Counted from the stretch's first letter, positions 23,093 to 32,287 are shown. The stretch is DNA of 64,000 bases from Novosphingobium clariflavum (GCF_026420865.1 NZ_JAPCWC010000011.1:62001-126000); one strand, 5' to 3'. Made by a program: numbers and translations. Notes: generated from the letters alone by a model not told the origin.

Positions 23093-25335
23093 GCAACAAG
23101 CTTTCCCTGATCGTGAACTTCCTCGGCGTGGACAAGATGTCCGGTGCCCTGCGCAACATCGTCGGTCTGGGCAACAAGGGCTCCAAATCGATCCGCTCGC
23201 TGACGGGCGAATCCAAGAAGCTCGAGCGCGAACTCGCCAAGGTTCGCCGCGAACTGGGCAGCGCCACCGGAAACATCACCGAACTCACGATCCGGGAGCG
23301 CACGCTGGAACGCCAGATCGCCGGCACCAACGAGCAATTGCGCAATCAGCGCCGCCTCGCCGTGATCAATGCCGATCGCATGGCGATGCTGGGCAAGGCG
23401 CAGGAATGGAAGAACAAGGGCAGGGACAACGTGATCGCGGGCGCGGCGATGTCACTGCCCCTGGTCATGGCCACCAAGCAGGCCATGACCTTCGAAAGCG
23501 CCATGGCCGATGTGCGCAAGGTCGTGAACTTCCCGACGCCCAAAGCCTTCGCCCAGATGTCCGACGATGTGCTGAACCTCAGTACCCAGATCCCGATGTC
23601 GGCCGAGGGCATCGCGGCCATCGTCGCCGCCGCCGGCCGCGCCAACATTCCCCGCAAGGAACTGCTCGGTTTCGCGCAAGACGCGGCCAAGATGGGCGTT
23701 GCCTTCGACATCACCGGCGATGAAGCTGGCAGCATGATGGCGAAGTGGCGCACTGCCTTCTCCATGGGGCAGACGGATGTGACGCGCCTGGCAGACCAGA
23801 TCAACGCGCTCACCAACGCCTATGGCGGTAACGCCACCGACGTGTCCGGCATCGTCACCCGCATCGGCGCGCTGGGCGAAGTAGCAGGCGTCACCGCGCC
23901 GCAGGTGGCCGCCATGGCCCAGCTGCTCAACAGCGTGGGCGTGGAAGAGGAAGTTGCCGCCACCGGCATCAAGAACATGATGCTGGCGCTGACCAAGGGC
24001 GAATCTGCCACCAAGAGCCAGACCACCGCGCTCGATGCGCTGGGGCTCAAGGCCACGGACCTTGCCGAACGCATGCAGAAGGATGCCGGCGGCGCGATCA
24101 CGGACGTGCTGCAGCGGCTCGCCAAGGTGCCCAAGGCCCAGCAGGCGGGTATTCTGACGAACCTGTTTGGCTCCGAATCGGTGGGCGCCATCGCGCCGAT
24201 GCTCACCAACCTCGGCAAGCTGCAGACGAACCTCAAGCTGGTCGGCGATCAGGCGCAATATGCCGGGTCCATGCAGGCCGAATACATGGCCCGCATCGCC
24301 ACGACCGAGGGCGCTACCGGCCTTGCCATGAACGCCTTGAAGGCGCTCAACATCACGCTGGGTCAGCAGCTGCTGCCCACGGTCATGGCCGCGTCCACGC
24401 GGATCGTCTCGATCGCGAATTCGGTGCGCGCCTGGTCGAAAGCTCACCCGCAGCTCGCCTCCGGCATTACGACGGTGCTGACCAGCCTGGTCGCCTTCCG
24501 TGTCGGCCTCGGCGCCGCGCAGTTCGCGCTGGGCGGGCTGCTGGGGCCGTTTGCCAAGATCATCCCCTTTTTCCGCAAGGTGGACGGCGCATCGCGCGCT
24601 GGGGCGTTGCTGGGCCGGTTCGCCAATGTCGCCATCAAGAGCGCTGGTCTTGCCGTGCGTGCTTTCGGCATGTTGCGCGTGGCGGCCATGTTCCTTGCCC
24701 AGGGCGTGATGCGCGCAGGCATGATGATGATGGCCAACCCGATCGTCCTGGTCATCACCCTGATCGTCGCTGCGCTCGCGGGTGCCGCGTACCTCGTTTA
24801 CACGCACTGGGGCCAGATCAGCGGCGCGTTCATGAAGGGCGTGGCTTGGGTGAAATCGTCCCTGCAGGGACTGCCGGATTGGCTCAAGTCCATCGGCAGC
24901 ATGATGATGCAGGGCCTGCTCATGGCGATCAACCCGATGGCGCTGGCGTGGAAGCTGGTGGAATTGGCGAAGAACGGCGTCACCGCCTTCAAGCAGTATT
25001 TCGGCATCAAGTCCCCGTCGCGCCTGTTCATGACAATGGGCGGCCATCTGTCGGCCGGGCTTGAGAAAGGCATCGACAAGAGCCGCCACGGACCCACGCG
25101 CGCCGTGCGCCGCATGGCCACGGGCGTTGCCGCTGCCGGCGCGATCTCGCTCACCCCCATGGCCGCCGCCGCGCGCCCGGCCCAAGGTGCCGCGGGCGGT
25201 GCCGGCGCCGCCCCGATCACGATTCACATCAACGCCGCGCCGGGCATGAACGTGCAGGAACTGGCGCGCGAAGTCGGCCGCGAGCTGCAGCGCGCGCAGG
25301 CCCAGCAGGGCCGCAGCCGCTACGAGGACCGCTGA
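23089..25335 (+). CDS. T: Tape measure protein, P2 gpT-like
   Basis: A 748-residue tape measure that sets tail length. It has an N-terminal coiled coil (residues 35-110), a TP901-type core (FESAMADVRKVVNFPTPKAF; MSAEGIAAIVAAAGRANIP), a hydrophobic centre with membrane-like segments (about 440-590) and a C-terminal Ala-rich region. It is somewhat shorter than P2 gpT (815). ATG overlaps the E' stop and the TGATG junction couples it to U. Confidence 0.93.
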   Translation: MSNKLSLIVNFLGVDKMSGALRNIVGLGNKGSKSIRSLTGESKKLERELAKVRRELGSATGNITELTIRERTLERQIAGTNEQLRNQRRLAVINADRMAMLGKAQEWKNKGRDNVIAGAAMSLPLVMATKQAMTFESAMADVRKVVNFPTPKAFAQMSDDVLNLSTQIPMSAEGIAAIVAAAGRANIPRKELLGFAQDAAKMGVAFDITGDEAGSMMAKWRTAFSMGQTDVTRLADQINALTNAYGGNATDVSGIVTRIGALGEVAGVTAPQVAAMAQLLNSVGVEEEVAATGIKNMMLALTKGESATKSQTTALDALGLKATDLAERMQKDAGGAITDVLQRLAKVPKAQQAGILTNLFGSESVGAIAPMLTNLGKLQTNLKLVGDQAQYAGSMQAEYMARIATTEGATGLAMNALKALNITLGQQLLPTVMAASTRIVSIANSVRAWSKAHPQLASGITTVLTSLVAFRVGLGAAQFALGGLLGPFAKIIPFFRKVDGASRAGALLGRFANVAIKSAGLAVRAFGMLRVAAMFLAQGVMRAGMMMMANPIVLVITLIVAALAGAAYLVYTHWGQISGAFMKGVAWVKSSLQGLPDWLKSIGSMMMQGLLMAINPMALAWKLVELAKNGVTAFKQYFGIKSPSRLFMTMGGHLSAGLEKGIDKSRHGPTRAVRRMATGVAAAGAISLTPMAAAARPAQGAAGGAGAAPITIHINAAPGMNVQELAREVGRELQRAQAQQGRSRYEDR

Positions 25336-25739
25336 TGGCTTCCGCCCCCATCCTTTCCCCCGCCAAGCTGCTCTCGCTGGGCATGTTCGTCTTCGGCATG
25401 GACACGGCCGCCTATTCGGAATTCCAGCGCTCGCAGGGGTGGCGGCATGAAGGCAGCGATCGCCACATGGCGCGCCCTGCCAGCCAGTTCACCGGCCCGG
25501 GCGAGGACGTGATCACGCTGGCCGGTCTACTCGTGCCGGAAATCGCCGGCAGCTACGGCGCGCTGGAAAGCCTGGTGGAGATGGCGGACACCGGCGGCAA
25601 CTGGCCGCTGATCGATGGCACCGGCCTCGTGCTGGGGCACTACCGTATCGACAGGCTCAATCGGGACCATCGCATGGTTCTGGCCGGCGGCATCCCCCGC
25701 GCCATCGATTTCTCGCTCGAACTCACGCGGGTGGACTGA
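25335..25739 (+). CDS. U: Tail protein, P2 gpU-like
   Basis: A 134-residue GpU protein that completes the tail tube end. The blocks LGMFVFGMDTAAYSEFQRSQGWRH-like (from residue 15) and PGEDVITLAGLLVPEIAG, GSYGALESLVEMADTG, WPLIDGTG are characteristic. Coupled to T and D through TGATG overlaps. Confidence 0.92.
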   Translation: MASAPILSPAKLLSLGMFVFGMDTAAYSEFQRSQGWRHEGSDRHMARPASQFTGPGEDVITLAGLLVPEIAGSYGALESLVEMADTGGNWPLIDGTGLVLGHYRIDRLNRDHRMVLAGGIPRAIDFSLELTRVD

Positions 25740-26734
25740 TGGCGGATGCCAATATCTCGGCGGTGCGCCTCACGCTGGACGGCGTAGACCTTGCCGACAA
25801 GATCGACCCGCGCTTCATCGAGCTGTCCCTGTCGGAAAAGCGCGACGGCAGTGCGGATGAACTGACGCTCACGTTGCACAACGCCGATGGCAAGATGGCG
25901 CTGCCGGCACCGGGCAAGGTCATCACGCTGGCGCTGGGCTGGGCCTCGGGCACGGACGTGACGATCGGCCTGGTGGAAAAGGGCCGGTTCACCGTGGACG
26001 AAGTGGAAGCCTCCGGACCGCCGGACGTGATCCGCCTCACGGCCCGATCGGCAGACCTCAACGGCAATTATCGCAAGCGCCGCACGCAATCGTGGAAGGA
26101 CACCACCGTCGGCGCGGTCCTGGGCGAGATCGCAAGCCGCCACGGCGTCAGCGCGCAGGTCCATCCCGATCTCGCCAGCAAGCCGATCGCCGCGCTCGAT
26201 CAGCACGGCAAGAGCGACATGCTCTTGGTCAAGGATTTGGGCAGCCGGTACGATGCCGTCGCGACGTGGAAGGACCGCAAGCTGATCTTCATGCCCGTGG
26301 GCAGCGCCACCACGGCGGGCGGGAAAACGCTGGCCGCGAAGACCCTCACCAAGCGGGACGGATGGTCCTGGCGCTTCACCCGCGCCCAGCGCGACGAGTA
26401 CGATGGCGCGGAGGCATCATGGCATGACCAGGACAGCGGGAAGAAAAAGACCACTTCGACCGGCGGCACCAGGCGCAAGCGCCTCAAACGCTCCTATGCC
26501 AGCGAAGCCGATGCGAAACAGGCGGCCAAGGCCGAAGCGGCCAAACGCAAGCGCGGCGGCTACCAGTTCGAATACGATCTGGCCTTTGCGGATACCGCGC
26601 TCCAGCCCAATCAGCAGGTGAAGCTGTCGGGCTGGAACACGACCATCGACGGGATCAATTGGCTGCTATCCTCGATCGACACCACGTCGGATGACAAGGG
26701 GATCAGGCAGCGGATATCGCTGGAGAGCGCTTAA
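25739..26734 (+). CDS. D: Tail tip/late control protein, P2 gpD-like
   Basis: A 331-residue gpD-family protein (gp27-like hub; also called late control D). Signatures are VRLTLDGVDLADKIDPRFIEL at the start, LSEKRDGSADELTLTLHNADG, and the C-terminal PNQQVKLSGWNTTIDGINWL. It ends the FI-D operon and converges on the minus-strand WYL-like gene 18 bp later. Confidence 0.93.
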   Translation: MADANISAVRLTLDGVDLADKIDPRFIELSLSEKRDGSADELTLTLHNADGKMALPAPGKVITLALGWASGTDVTIGLVEKGRFTVDEVEASGPPDVIRLTARSADLNGNYRKRRTQSWKDTTVGAVLGEIASRHGVSAQVHPDLASKPIAALDQHGKSDMLLVKDLGSRYDAVATWKDRKLIFMPVGSATTAGGKTLAAKTLTKRDGWSWRFTRAQRDEYDGAEASWHDQDSGKKKTTSTGGTRRKRLKRSYASEADAKQAAKAEAAKRKRGGYQFEYDLAFADTALQPNQQVKLSGWNTTIDGINWLLSSIDTTSDDKGIRQRISLESA

Positions 26735-26752
26735 GGTGGGTACGTCAAGTCT

Positions 26753-27613
26753 TTAGCGTGAAACCCACTCGCTAATGCGGTCGATGCGGAAACTCCGTTC
26801 CTCCTTCCGCATCTTGCAGTATCCGCGAACATAGCGGCCAGAGACTTCCCAATTCACGACCTCGCGTTTCGTGACCACGCCGTCATTATCGACGTATTCG
26901 AACCGGGCCCACTTGCCGCGATCGGCTACTTCTGGTCGGATTTCGCGGAGGGATTGATCCTTGATGCGCTTCCGGACCCAATCCTGACGCCAAGCGATTT
27001 CCTCGCCTTCTTCATCGATGCGGGTCAGTTCATCGGCGTAGTCATCAGGATCCCAGGAAGAGCGCTCGCCCCGCAGATTCTCCCGCTGCGCCTGCAGGGC
27101 GTCGGCCTCCTCGACGATAAAAGCCTGATATTCCTCAAGCGATACTTGTCCGGCTTTGTAGCGATCAAACTGAAGCGAAAGGCTTTCGCCTGCCGATTTC
27201 AACGATGGACGGGATGAAGGCGGCAAGTCCTGAACAGCCTGCGGATCAAGCCTTGCACGCCTCAGATCACGCCGAATGGCATCAACTTCTTCCGGAGTTC
27301 GATCAGGCTTCTGCGTGTCGGTTGCAGCTTCGACTGGAGCGCTTCTCTTTGCCTTCGATAGGCAAAACCAGCACGCGACCGCCCAGAACACGACTTTGCT
27401 CAGTCCGCGAAGTTGAGTTTCTATAATCGGGCTGCCTAGAGGATCCGGCATCAGGATCTGCGCAAGGCCGATAGCTGCTATGCAGCCTAGCGCCACAGGT
27501 AATGCCTGCCAGCGAGATTTGAGCCTGAGGGTGGCGGGCCTCAGTAATCCCACTATCCCGGCGCAGAGTAGAAAAAACGCTGCCCAGAGCAGGATTGTCG
27601 AAGTCCAGGACAT
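26753..27613 (-). CDS. Membrane protein with C-terminal WYL-like domain, coupled to repressor
   Basis: A 286-residue protein. Three membrane segments lie at about 4-24, 37-55 and 66-85; a charged helical linker spans about 95-215; the C-terminal part (about 228-283: RFEYVDNDG, VVTKREVVNW, YVRGYCKMRKEERSFRIDRI) matches the pattern of WYL ligand-sensing domains (Tyr/Gly turn, paired basic residues, terminal FRIDRI). The start codon immediately follows the repressor stop (TGAATG), so it is made from the lysogenic repressor transcript. A role in lysogen immunity, exclusion of other phages or host sensing is inferred from that expression and from WYL use in defence regulation; nothing shows it directly. 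Confidence 0.65.
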   Translation of the reverse strand: MSWTSTILLWAAFFLLCAGIVGLLRPATLRLKSRWQALPVALGCIAAIGLAQILMPDPLGSPIIETQLRGLSKVVFWAVACWFCLSKAKRSAPVEAATDTQKPDRTPEEVDAIRRDLRRARLDPQAVQDLPPSSRPSLKSAGESLSLQFDRYKAGQVSLEEYQAFIVEEADALQAQRENLRGERSSWDPDDYADELTRIDEEGEEIAWRQDWVRKRIKDQSLREIRPEVADRGKWARFEYVDNDGVVTKREVVNWEVSGRYVRGYCKMRKEERSFRIDRISEWVSR

Positions 27614-28273
27614 TCAGACCTTTCTGATCACTGCGACCACGCGGCCCATGATTTGCATTTCCCCGTCGTAAGCGGTTGCGTTGGGGACGTGCGGATTGTC
27701 GGCCATCATCTCCACACCGCCGCTCGGTAGCGGGCGCAGACGCTTGATCGCGCCGAACCCGGCATAGGTGATAGCCCAGACCTTTTCGGCCATATTGATG
27801 GAGCGCTGCGAACTGTCGATCAGCAGAAGGTCGGTGTCGCGTAGCGTCGGCTCCATCGAATCGCCCATGCCCTGAGCGAAGAACAGCTTGTCCGGTGCTG
27901 AGCGCGTATAGGCGCGCAGAAAGTCGATCGGGAAATGCCGGATCGTCTCCGTCACGGGCACGTCCAGGAACGTCGCCCCCATGCCCAGCGTCAGGTCCAG
28001 CTCGCGCACGGGAACCAGCCCTAGCTCGGCCGCGACCTCTTCTGTCGTTGGCCCGGCTACAAAGCCTTCATTCGGATCATCAGTTTGGCCCGACAGATAG
28101 GCTGGCGTTGTTTCCAACACTGCTGCGATTTTGTGCAGATGGGACGAGCCGCTGGCCCCGCGCCGGATCAAATGATTGATGCTGGGCTGAGACACGCCAA
28201 CCCGCCGCGCAAGCTCTGCCTGCGACATGCCTTTGGCCTCAAGCCGTTCTCGGATGCGTTCGCCAAGCCCCAT
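27614..28273 (-). CDS. Phage repressor: HTH plus S24 (LexA/CI-type) peptidase domain
   Basis: A 219-residue CI/C2-type repressor. The N-terminal HTH_3 (LGERIRERLEAKGMSQAELA, then VGVSQPSINHLIRRG) binds operators. The C-terminal S24 domain holds the nucleophile Ser in QGMGDSMEPTLRD and the general-base Lys in GAIKRL, so RecA-stimulated self-cleavage and SOS induction are expected. The start at 28273 fits the family; frame continues upstream to 28315 inside the operator region, without similarity. Transcribed divergently from cro and followed directly by the WYL-like gene. Confidence 0.92.
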   Translation of the reverse strand: MGLGERIRERLEAKGMSQAELARRVGVSQPSINHLIRRGASGSSHLHKIAAVLETTPAYLSGQTDDPNEGFVAGPTTEEVAAELGLVPVRELDLTLGMGATFLDVPVTETIRHFPIDFLRAYTRSAPDKLFFAQGMGDSMEPTLRDTDLLLIDSSQRSINMAEKVWAITYAGFGAIKRLRPLPSGGVEMMADNPHVPNATAYDGEMQIMGRVVAVIRKV

Positions 28274-28315
28274 TGGCCGCGACCCTATAACCATTGGAAT
28301 AGGATGGTAGTTCAA

Positions 28316-28358
28316 TTTATCTATTGCTCATGGAATAGATATTGTTATTGATACGCCT
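28316..28358. promoter_or_regulatory. Repressor/Cro divergent promoter-operator region
   Basis: An AT-rich gap between divergent regulators. An imperfect palindrome ctattgctcatggaatag (28321-28338, arms CTATT/AATAG) is the best operator candidate; the half-site tggaatag recurs at 28295-28302 in the repressor leader. On the plus strand TTGCTC (28324) and TATTGA (28346) have promoter-like 16-bp spacing, which would put the transcript start almost on the cro ATG. Confidence 0.55.
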
Positions 28359-28700
28359 ATGACCGACGCACCAAGCCCTTACGAAGCCCTTCTTCAGACG
28401 GTGAAAATCGCCGGGTCGCAGTCCGCTCTGGCCCGCATCTGCAGCGTCGGACAGCCTGCTGTGTGGAAGTGGCTGCAAAGCTCGAAGCGGCTGCCCGCAG
28501 AGTATGTGTTGCGTGTGGAAACCGCGACCGGCGTGTCTCGTCATCATCTCCGTCCCGATATCTACCCGCTCGACATGCCTCCGGCCCCGCGTTGGACCGG
28601 CATCGACCAGCGCCCCTCCGTTCGCACCTGTGGCGTAGACCGACGCACCAAGCGCGTCTCTTTCAAAAACAACGATATTTCGAAGGGCGCCCGCGCATGA
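28359..28700 (+). CDS. Cro-like / YdaS-type HTH protein
   Basis: A 113-residue regulator. Residues 5-65 (LLQTVKIAGSQSALARIC, VGQPAVWKWLQSSKRLPAEY, VLRVETATGVSRHHLRPDIYP) match the YdaS/Cro-type HTH that inspects operators opposite to the repressor. The C-terminal 45 residues are basic and unassigned. First gene of the early rightward operon, overlapping the next gene by 4 bp. Confidence 0.85.
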   Translation: MTDAPSPYEALLQTVKIAGSQSALARICSVGQPAVWKWLQSSKRLPAEYVLRVETATGVSRHHLRPDIYPLDMPPAPRWTGIDQRPSVRTCGVDRRTKRVSFKNNDISKGARA

Positions 28701-29155
28701 CCAAGGTTCGCGAACCTCTCACCTATCAGGCGGTGCTTACCGACATCGCCGCGCTGATCGGATGGGACCGCTGCGCAGCCATCTGCGGCGTGCGTTCCGA
28801 CCGTACCGTGCGCAACTGGTCAGACCCGGATTGCGAAACGGAAATCCGCCTGATCGACGCCGAGCGGCTTGACCGGGCCTACATGGACTATGGCGGCGAC
28901 CACGCGCCCTTCCATCGCCTCCATGCCCTTCGCCTCGATATTGCCAACCGCGAAGCCCCTGACCGCGATCTTGCCGTTCTGGCCGGAACCGCGGCGAAGG
29001 AAACCGGCGAGGCCGTGGCCGCTCTGATCGAGGCCAGCAATTGCAGCCACCCGCGCACCCGCCGGAAGGCCCGCAAGGAAATTCACGAGGCGATCGACAG
29101 CCTGACCGATGGGCTCGCCTCTCTGGACCGCGCCGAACAAGGGGACAACGTATGA
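28697..29155 (+). CDS. Early phage regulatory protein, CII-like
   Basis: A 152-residue protein with an N-terminal HTH-like region (LTDIAALIGWDRCAAICGVRSDRTVRNWSDP-type pattern, residues 10-45), a central helical part with HAPFHRLHALRLDIA, and a basic C-terminal helix. Such proteins sit after cro in many proteobacterial prophages and are called regulatory or CII-like; the exact role is uncertain. Coupled by ATGA overlaps on both sides. Confidence 0.6.
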   Translation: MTKVREPLTYQAVLTDIAALIGWDRCAAICGVRSDRTVRNWSDPDCETEIRLIDAERLDRAYMDYGGDHAPFHRLHALRLDIANREAPDRDLAVLAGTAAKETGEAVAALIEASNCSHPRTRRKARKEIHEAIDSLTDGLASLDRAEQGDNV

Positions 29156-29526
29156 GCGGCGAAGGCATCCTCCTCAGCAAACCGCTGATCTATGCACCGC
29201 TGGAATTCCGCCTGCGCTCTGGCGGTTCGCTGGCCAAGGACAGCGCCCTGATCATCTGCCCGGTATGCGAGGCCCCGTCCTTCATCCGCCGCAGCGTGCG
29301 GGTTACCTCCACGGTGAAGCACATCCACTGCCATTGCACGAACACCGGCTGCGGCATGACGTACATGTCGGAAATCGTCTTCGTGCATGTGTTCAACCCA
29401 AGCCTGATCAAGCGGGATGGGCTGGACCTGCCGCAGTGCCCGGCCGACCAGATCCCGCAGGTGCTGCCCCCGACGCGGGACAGCAGTGACACCGATCCTG
29501 ACCAGCTGAGCATGTTCGGCACCTAG
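29152..29526 (+). CDS. ogr: Ogr/Delta-like zinc-finger late activator
   Basis: A 124-residue protein. Its centre (ICPVCEAPSFIRRSVRVTST, then HIHCHCTNTGCGMTYMSEIV) reproduces the P2 Ogr/P4 Delta zinc-binding core: a CxxC pair, a basic loop, and a second Cys set before a T/S-rich strand. In P2 this protein turns on late operons. N- and C-terminal extensions are unique. The repeated 22-bp motifs before J and W are possible targets. Confidence 0.72.
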   Translation: MSGEGILLSKPLIYAPLEFRLRSGGSLAKDSALIICPVCEAPSFIRRSVRVTSTVKHIHCHCTNTGCGMTYMSEIVFVHVFNPSLIKRDGLDLPQCPADQIPQVLPPTRDSSDTDPDQLSMFGT

Positions 29527-29600
29527 TCGGCCGCCAGCCCGGCCCACCCATCCCACAACCCGAGATTTTGAACGGCCGCGCTCCGGCCGAGGGGGAAGTT

Positions 29601-29645
29601 TTGTCTACGATCCGCGCCAATCAGCCCGAGGGCCTCATCCAGTGA
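29601..29645 (+). CDS. Possible 14-codon leader ORF coupled to the primase
   Basis: TTG-initiated 14-codon frame (reads MSTIRANQPEGLIQ) with a strong purine-rich ribosome site (gggggaag) 4-8 bp upstream; its stop overlaps the primase GTG as GTGA. Either a translational-coupling leader or the remnant of an upstream gene. Confidence 0.3.
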   Translation: MSTIRANQPEGLIQ

Positions 29646-32287
29646 GCCTCGCAGCAGAGATCATGAAGGGCCTGCAGGCCCAATTCGGATTCCGGAAGAC
29701 CAAGGGACGCTGGTTGCAGGAGGGCAAGTGCCCGGACTGTGGCCGGTTAGAGGCGTTCTGCGCGTCGGAAGACCCCAAGATCGTCCAGTGCGGCCGCCGC
29801 GAAAAGTGCGGATGGGAAGACAGCGTCCGCAACCTGCTGCCGGACCTCTTCGAAGACTGGTCGAAGCGCTTCCCGCCTACCGAAGAAAACCCGAACGCCG
29901 CCGCCGACGCCTACCTGTCGCATGAGCGCGGCCTCGATATGCGCCTTCTGCGCGGCTCCTACACGCAGGAGCTTTACCGCTGCCACAAGACCGGGGCGAC
30001 CGGCGCCACCGTCCGCTTCAAGGTGGGCGATACCACATGGGAACGGATCATCGATCGGCCCGGCCGGTTCGCAAAGAAGGCCCATTTCCGGGCGGGCGGA
30101 AGTTGGGCGGGGCACTGCTGGGTGCCGCCCCGCCTGACGGTGGAAGAGCTGGCCGCCGGGGCCGACATCTGGATTACCGAGGGCATCTTCGATGCCGTGG
30201 CCCTGTGCCAGGTTGACCGTCCCGCCGTGTCGGCCATGTCGGTCAGCGTCTGGCCCGAGCACTTCCTCGCCGAGATCCGCGCCGCCTGCGAGGCCAAGAA
30301 GCGCCGCGATCGTCCCCGACTGATCTTTGCCTTCGACGTTGGCAACGCCGGCGTCGCGTTCACACGCAAATTCGTGGACCAGGCGCGCAAGGAAGGCTGG
30401 GAAGCCACCGCCGCCCAGGTACGCCCCGATGGCGAAGGTTCCAAGCTCGACTGGAACGACCTGCTCCTGCGCCATGTCAGTTGGAAGGGCGAGGGCCGCA
30501 AGGCCCCGCTCTCCGACGAGATGATCGACGAATATCTCTGGAATGGCGAAGTCACGCTGGCGAAGACCGCGCGCGACAAGGCCAAGCTGATCCATGAGCA
30601 TAAGGCGCTCGGATCGTTCGACTTCCGCCACGATAACCGCCTGTGGTGGTGCAAGATCCGCTACGACCAAGAGAACAAGCCGCACCGCGATGTGGACGAG
30701 ATCGCCAACTGCGCGTTCCGCCTTCTCTACCGTGAGCGCGACGATATCGCGGACGAAACCAATTACTTCCTGCAGATCGACTTCCCCGGATCCCAGCGCA
30801 CGGTAAAGGAACGCTTCTCCGCGTCGGCTTGCGCCAATTCGGGCGAATTCAAGAAGCGCCTCATGGCCTTCGCCGGGATGTGGAGCGGCAGCGGCGAACA
30901 GCTTGACCGGCTGATGCGCAACCAGACGCGCCTCCTTAAGGTGGTCGAGCCGATCCCGTTCACCGGCTATTCCGCTGCCCACGGCGCATGGCTGCTGGGC
31001 GACATAGCCGTGCGCCAGGGCCGCACCGTGAAGCTGAATTCGGAGAACTACTTCGATTTCGGCAAGCAGGCCGTGAAGCTGCGCAGCGCCGAACGCATCC
31101 TCGATATCGAGTACGATGCGGACAAGATCGCGTTCGAATGGGTTGCGGACCTCTGGACGGCCTACGGGCCGAAGGGGCTGATCGCGCTCGCCTTCTTCAC
31201 CATGTCGTTCTTCGCGGTGCAGATCCGGGAAAAGCAGAAGTCGCTCGGCTTCCTCGAAATCACCGGCCTGCCGGGCTCAGGCAAGACCACCCTGATCGAG
31301 TTCCTCTGGAAGACGACCGGGCGCTCCGGATACGAAGGTTTCGACCCGAACAAGGGCACCGTCGCCTTTCTCGCCCGCAATCTGATGAAGGTCGCCAACC
31401 TGCCGGTCGGCCTGATCGAAGGCGGCCGCGATGACGATAAGGGCAAGGGATACAAGCAGTTCGACTACAACGAATTGCTCGTCCTTTACAACGGTCGCTC
31501 CCCGCGCGGCACCGGCCAGAGAAGCGGCGGTTTCGAAACGTCCGAGCCCCCGTTCCTCGGCTCCATCTACCTCATGCAGAATGAGCGGATCGACGCGATC
31601 CCAGCGGTTCTGGAGCGCCTCATGTCGATGGACATCGACAAGTCGCGCTGGTCGCCCGCCACGAAGGTTGCTGCGCAAAGGCTGGAAAACTGGCCGATCG
31701 AGGAAGTCTCGGGAACGATCGTCCACGTCATCCGCAACGAGGCCGCGTACCTCAAGTTCTACTTCGAACGCTTCGCCCACCACGACCAGGACATGGGCAA
31801 GCGGGTGGAAGGGCTCACCAACACCCGCCCCATCAAGTGCCACAGCCAGCTTGCCGCCGGGGTGGAGGCGCTGTCTTACCTGTTCCCCAGCGTGCGGCCG
31901 GAATGGATCGCGGAAACCCTGCAGGTGGTCGATGCCATGGCGCTCGATCGCCAGAACTCATGCGGGGGCGATCATCCCACCGTCTCGGACTTCTGGGACA
32001 AGGTCCAGTACCTGCTCGAGCGCGAAAAGCTCGATGATCATCCCGAAGGCAAATCGGTCAACCAGCACCGCGACCGTGAAAACCACATCGCGATCAACCT
32101 GGTCGATTTCGAAGCCCGCTGCCGCAACGCCGGCATCGCCCCGCCGAACATGGATCAGCTCAAGAAGCTGCTGCGCAACTCGAAGTCGCGCAAGTGGATC
32201 GCGACCAAGAACGTCAACAATCCGGCGGGCCGCGTGCTGTCCTGCTGGGTCTTCGATCAGCCCAAGAAGGCGGAGCGCATCATATGA
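29642..32287 (+). CDS. TOPRIM primase / P-loop ATPase replication protein
   Basis: An 881-residue replication protein. An N-terminal zinc ribbon (CPDC at 30-33, Cys50, Cys56) precedes a TOPRIM domain (about 175-260: WITEGIFDAVALC with catalytic Glu, FAFDVGNAG with the acidic motif) and a P-loop ATPase (Walker A GLPGSGKTT near residue 541). This is the primase-helicase plan used in place of P2 gpA. The start is a GTG that overlaps a 14-codon upstream frame; Met8 is an alternative. It is the likely initiator or priming enzyme for the candidate origin at the left end. Confidence 0.85.
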   Translation: MSLAAEIMKGLQAQFGFRKTKGRWLQEGKCPDCGRLEAFCASEDPKIVQCGRREKCGWEDSVRNLLPDLFEDWSKRFPPTEENPNAAADAYLSHERGLDMRLLRGSYTQELYRCHKTGATGATVRFKVGDTTWERIIDRPGRFAKKAHFRAGGSWAGHCWVPPRLTVEELAAGADIWITEGIFDAVALCQVDRPAVSAMSVSVWPEHFLAEIRAACEAKKRRDRPRLIFAFDVGNAGVAFTRKFVDQARKEGWEATAAQVRPDGEGSKLDWNDLLLRHVSWKGEGRKAPLSDEMIDEYLWNGEVTLAKTARDKAKLIHEHKALGSFDFRHDNRLWWCKIRYDQENKPHRDVDEIANCAFRLLYRERDDIADETNYFLQIDFPGSQRTVKERFSASACANSGEFKKRLMAFAGMWSGSGEQLDRLMRNQTRLLKVVEPIPFTGYSAAHGAWLLGDIAVRQGRTVKLNSENYFDFGKQAVKLRSAERILDIEYDADKIAFEWVADLWTAYGPKGLIALAFFTMSFFAVQIREKQKSLGFLEITGLPGSGKTTLIEFLWKTTGRSGYEGFDPNKGTVAFLARNLMKVANLPVGLIEGGRDDDKGKGYKQFDYNELLVLYNGRSPRGTGQRSGGFETSEPPFLGSIYLMQNERIDAIPAVLERLMSMDIDKSRWSPATKVAAQRLENWPIEEVSGTIVHVIRNEAAYLKFYFERFAHHDQDMGKRVEGLTNTRPIKCHSQLAAGVEALSYLFPSVRPEWIAETLQVVDAMALDRQNSCGGDHPTVSDFWDKVQYLLEREKLDDHPEGKSVNQHRDRENHIAINLVDFEARCRNAGIAPPNMDQLKKLLRNSKSRKWIATKNVNNPAGRVLSCWVFDQPKKAERII

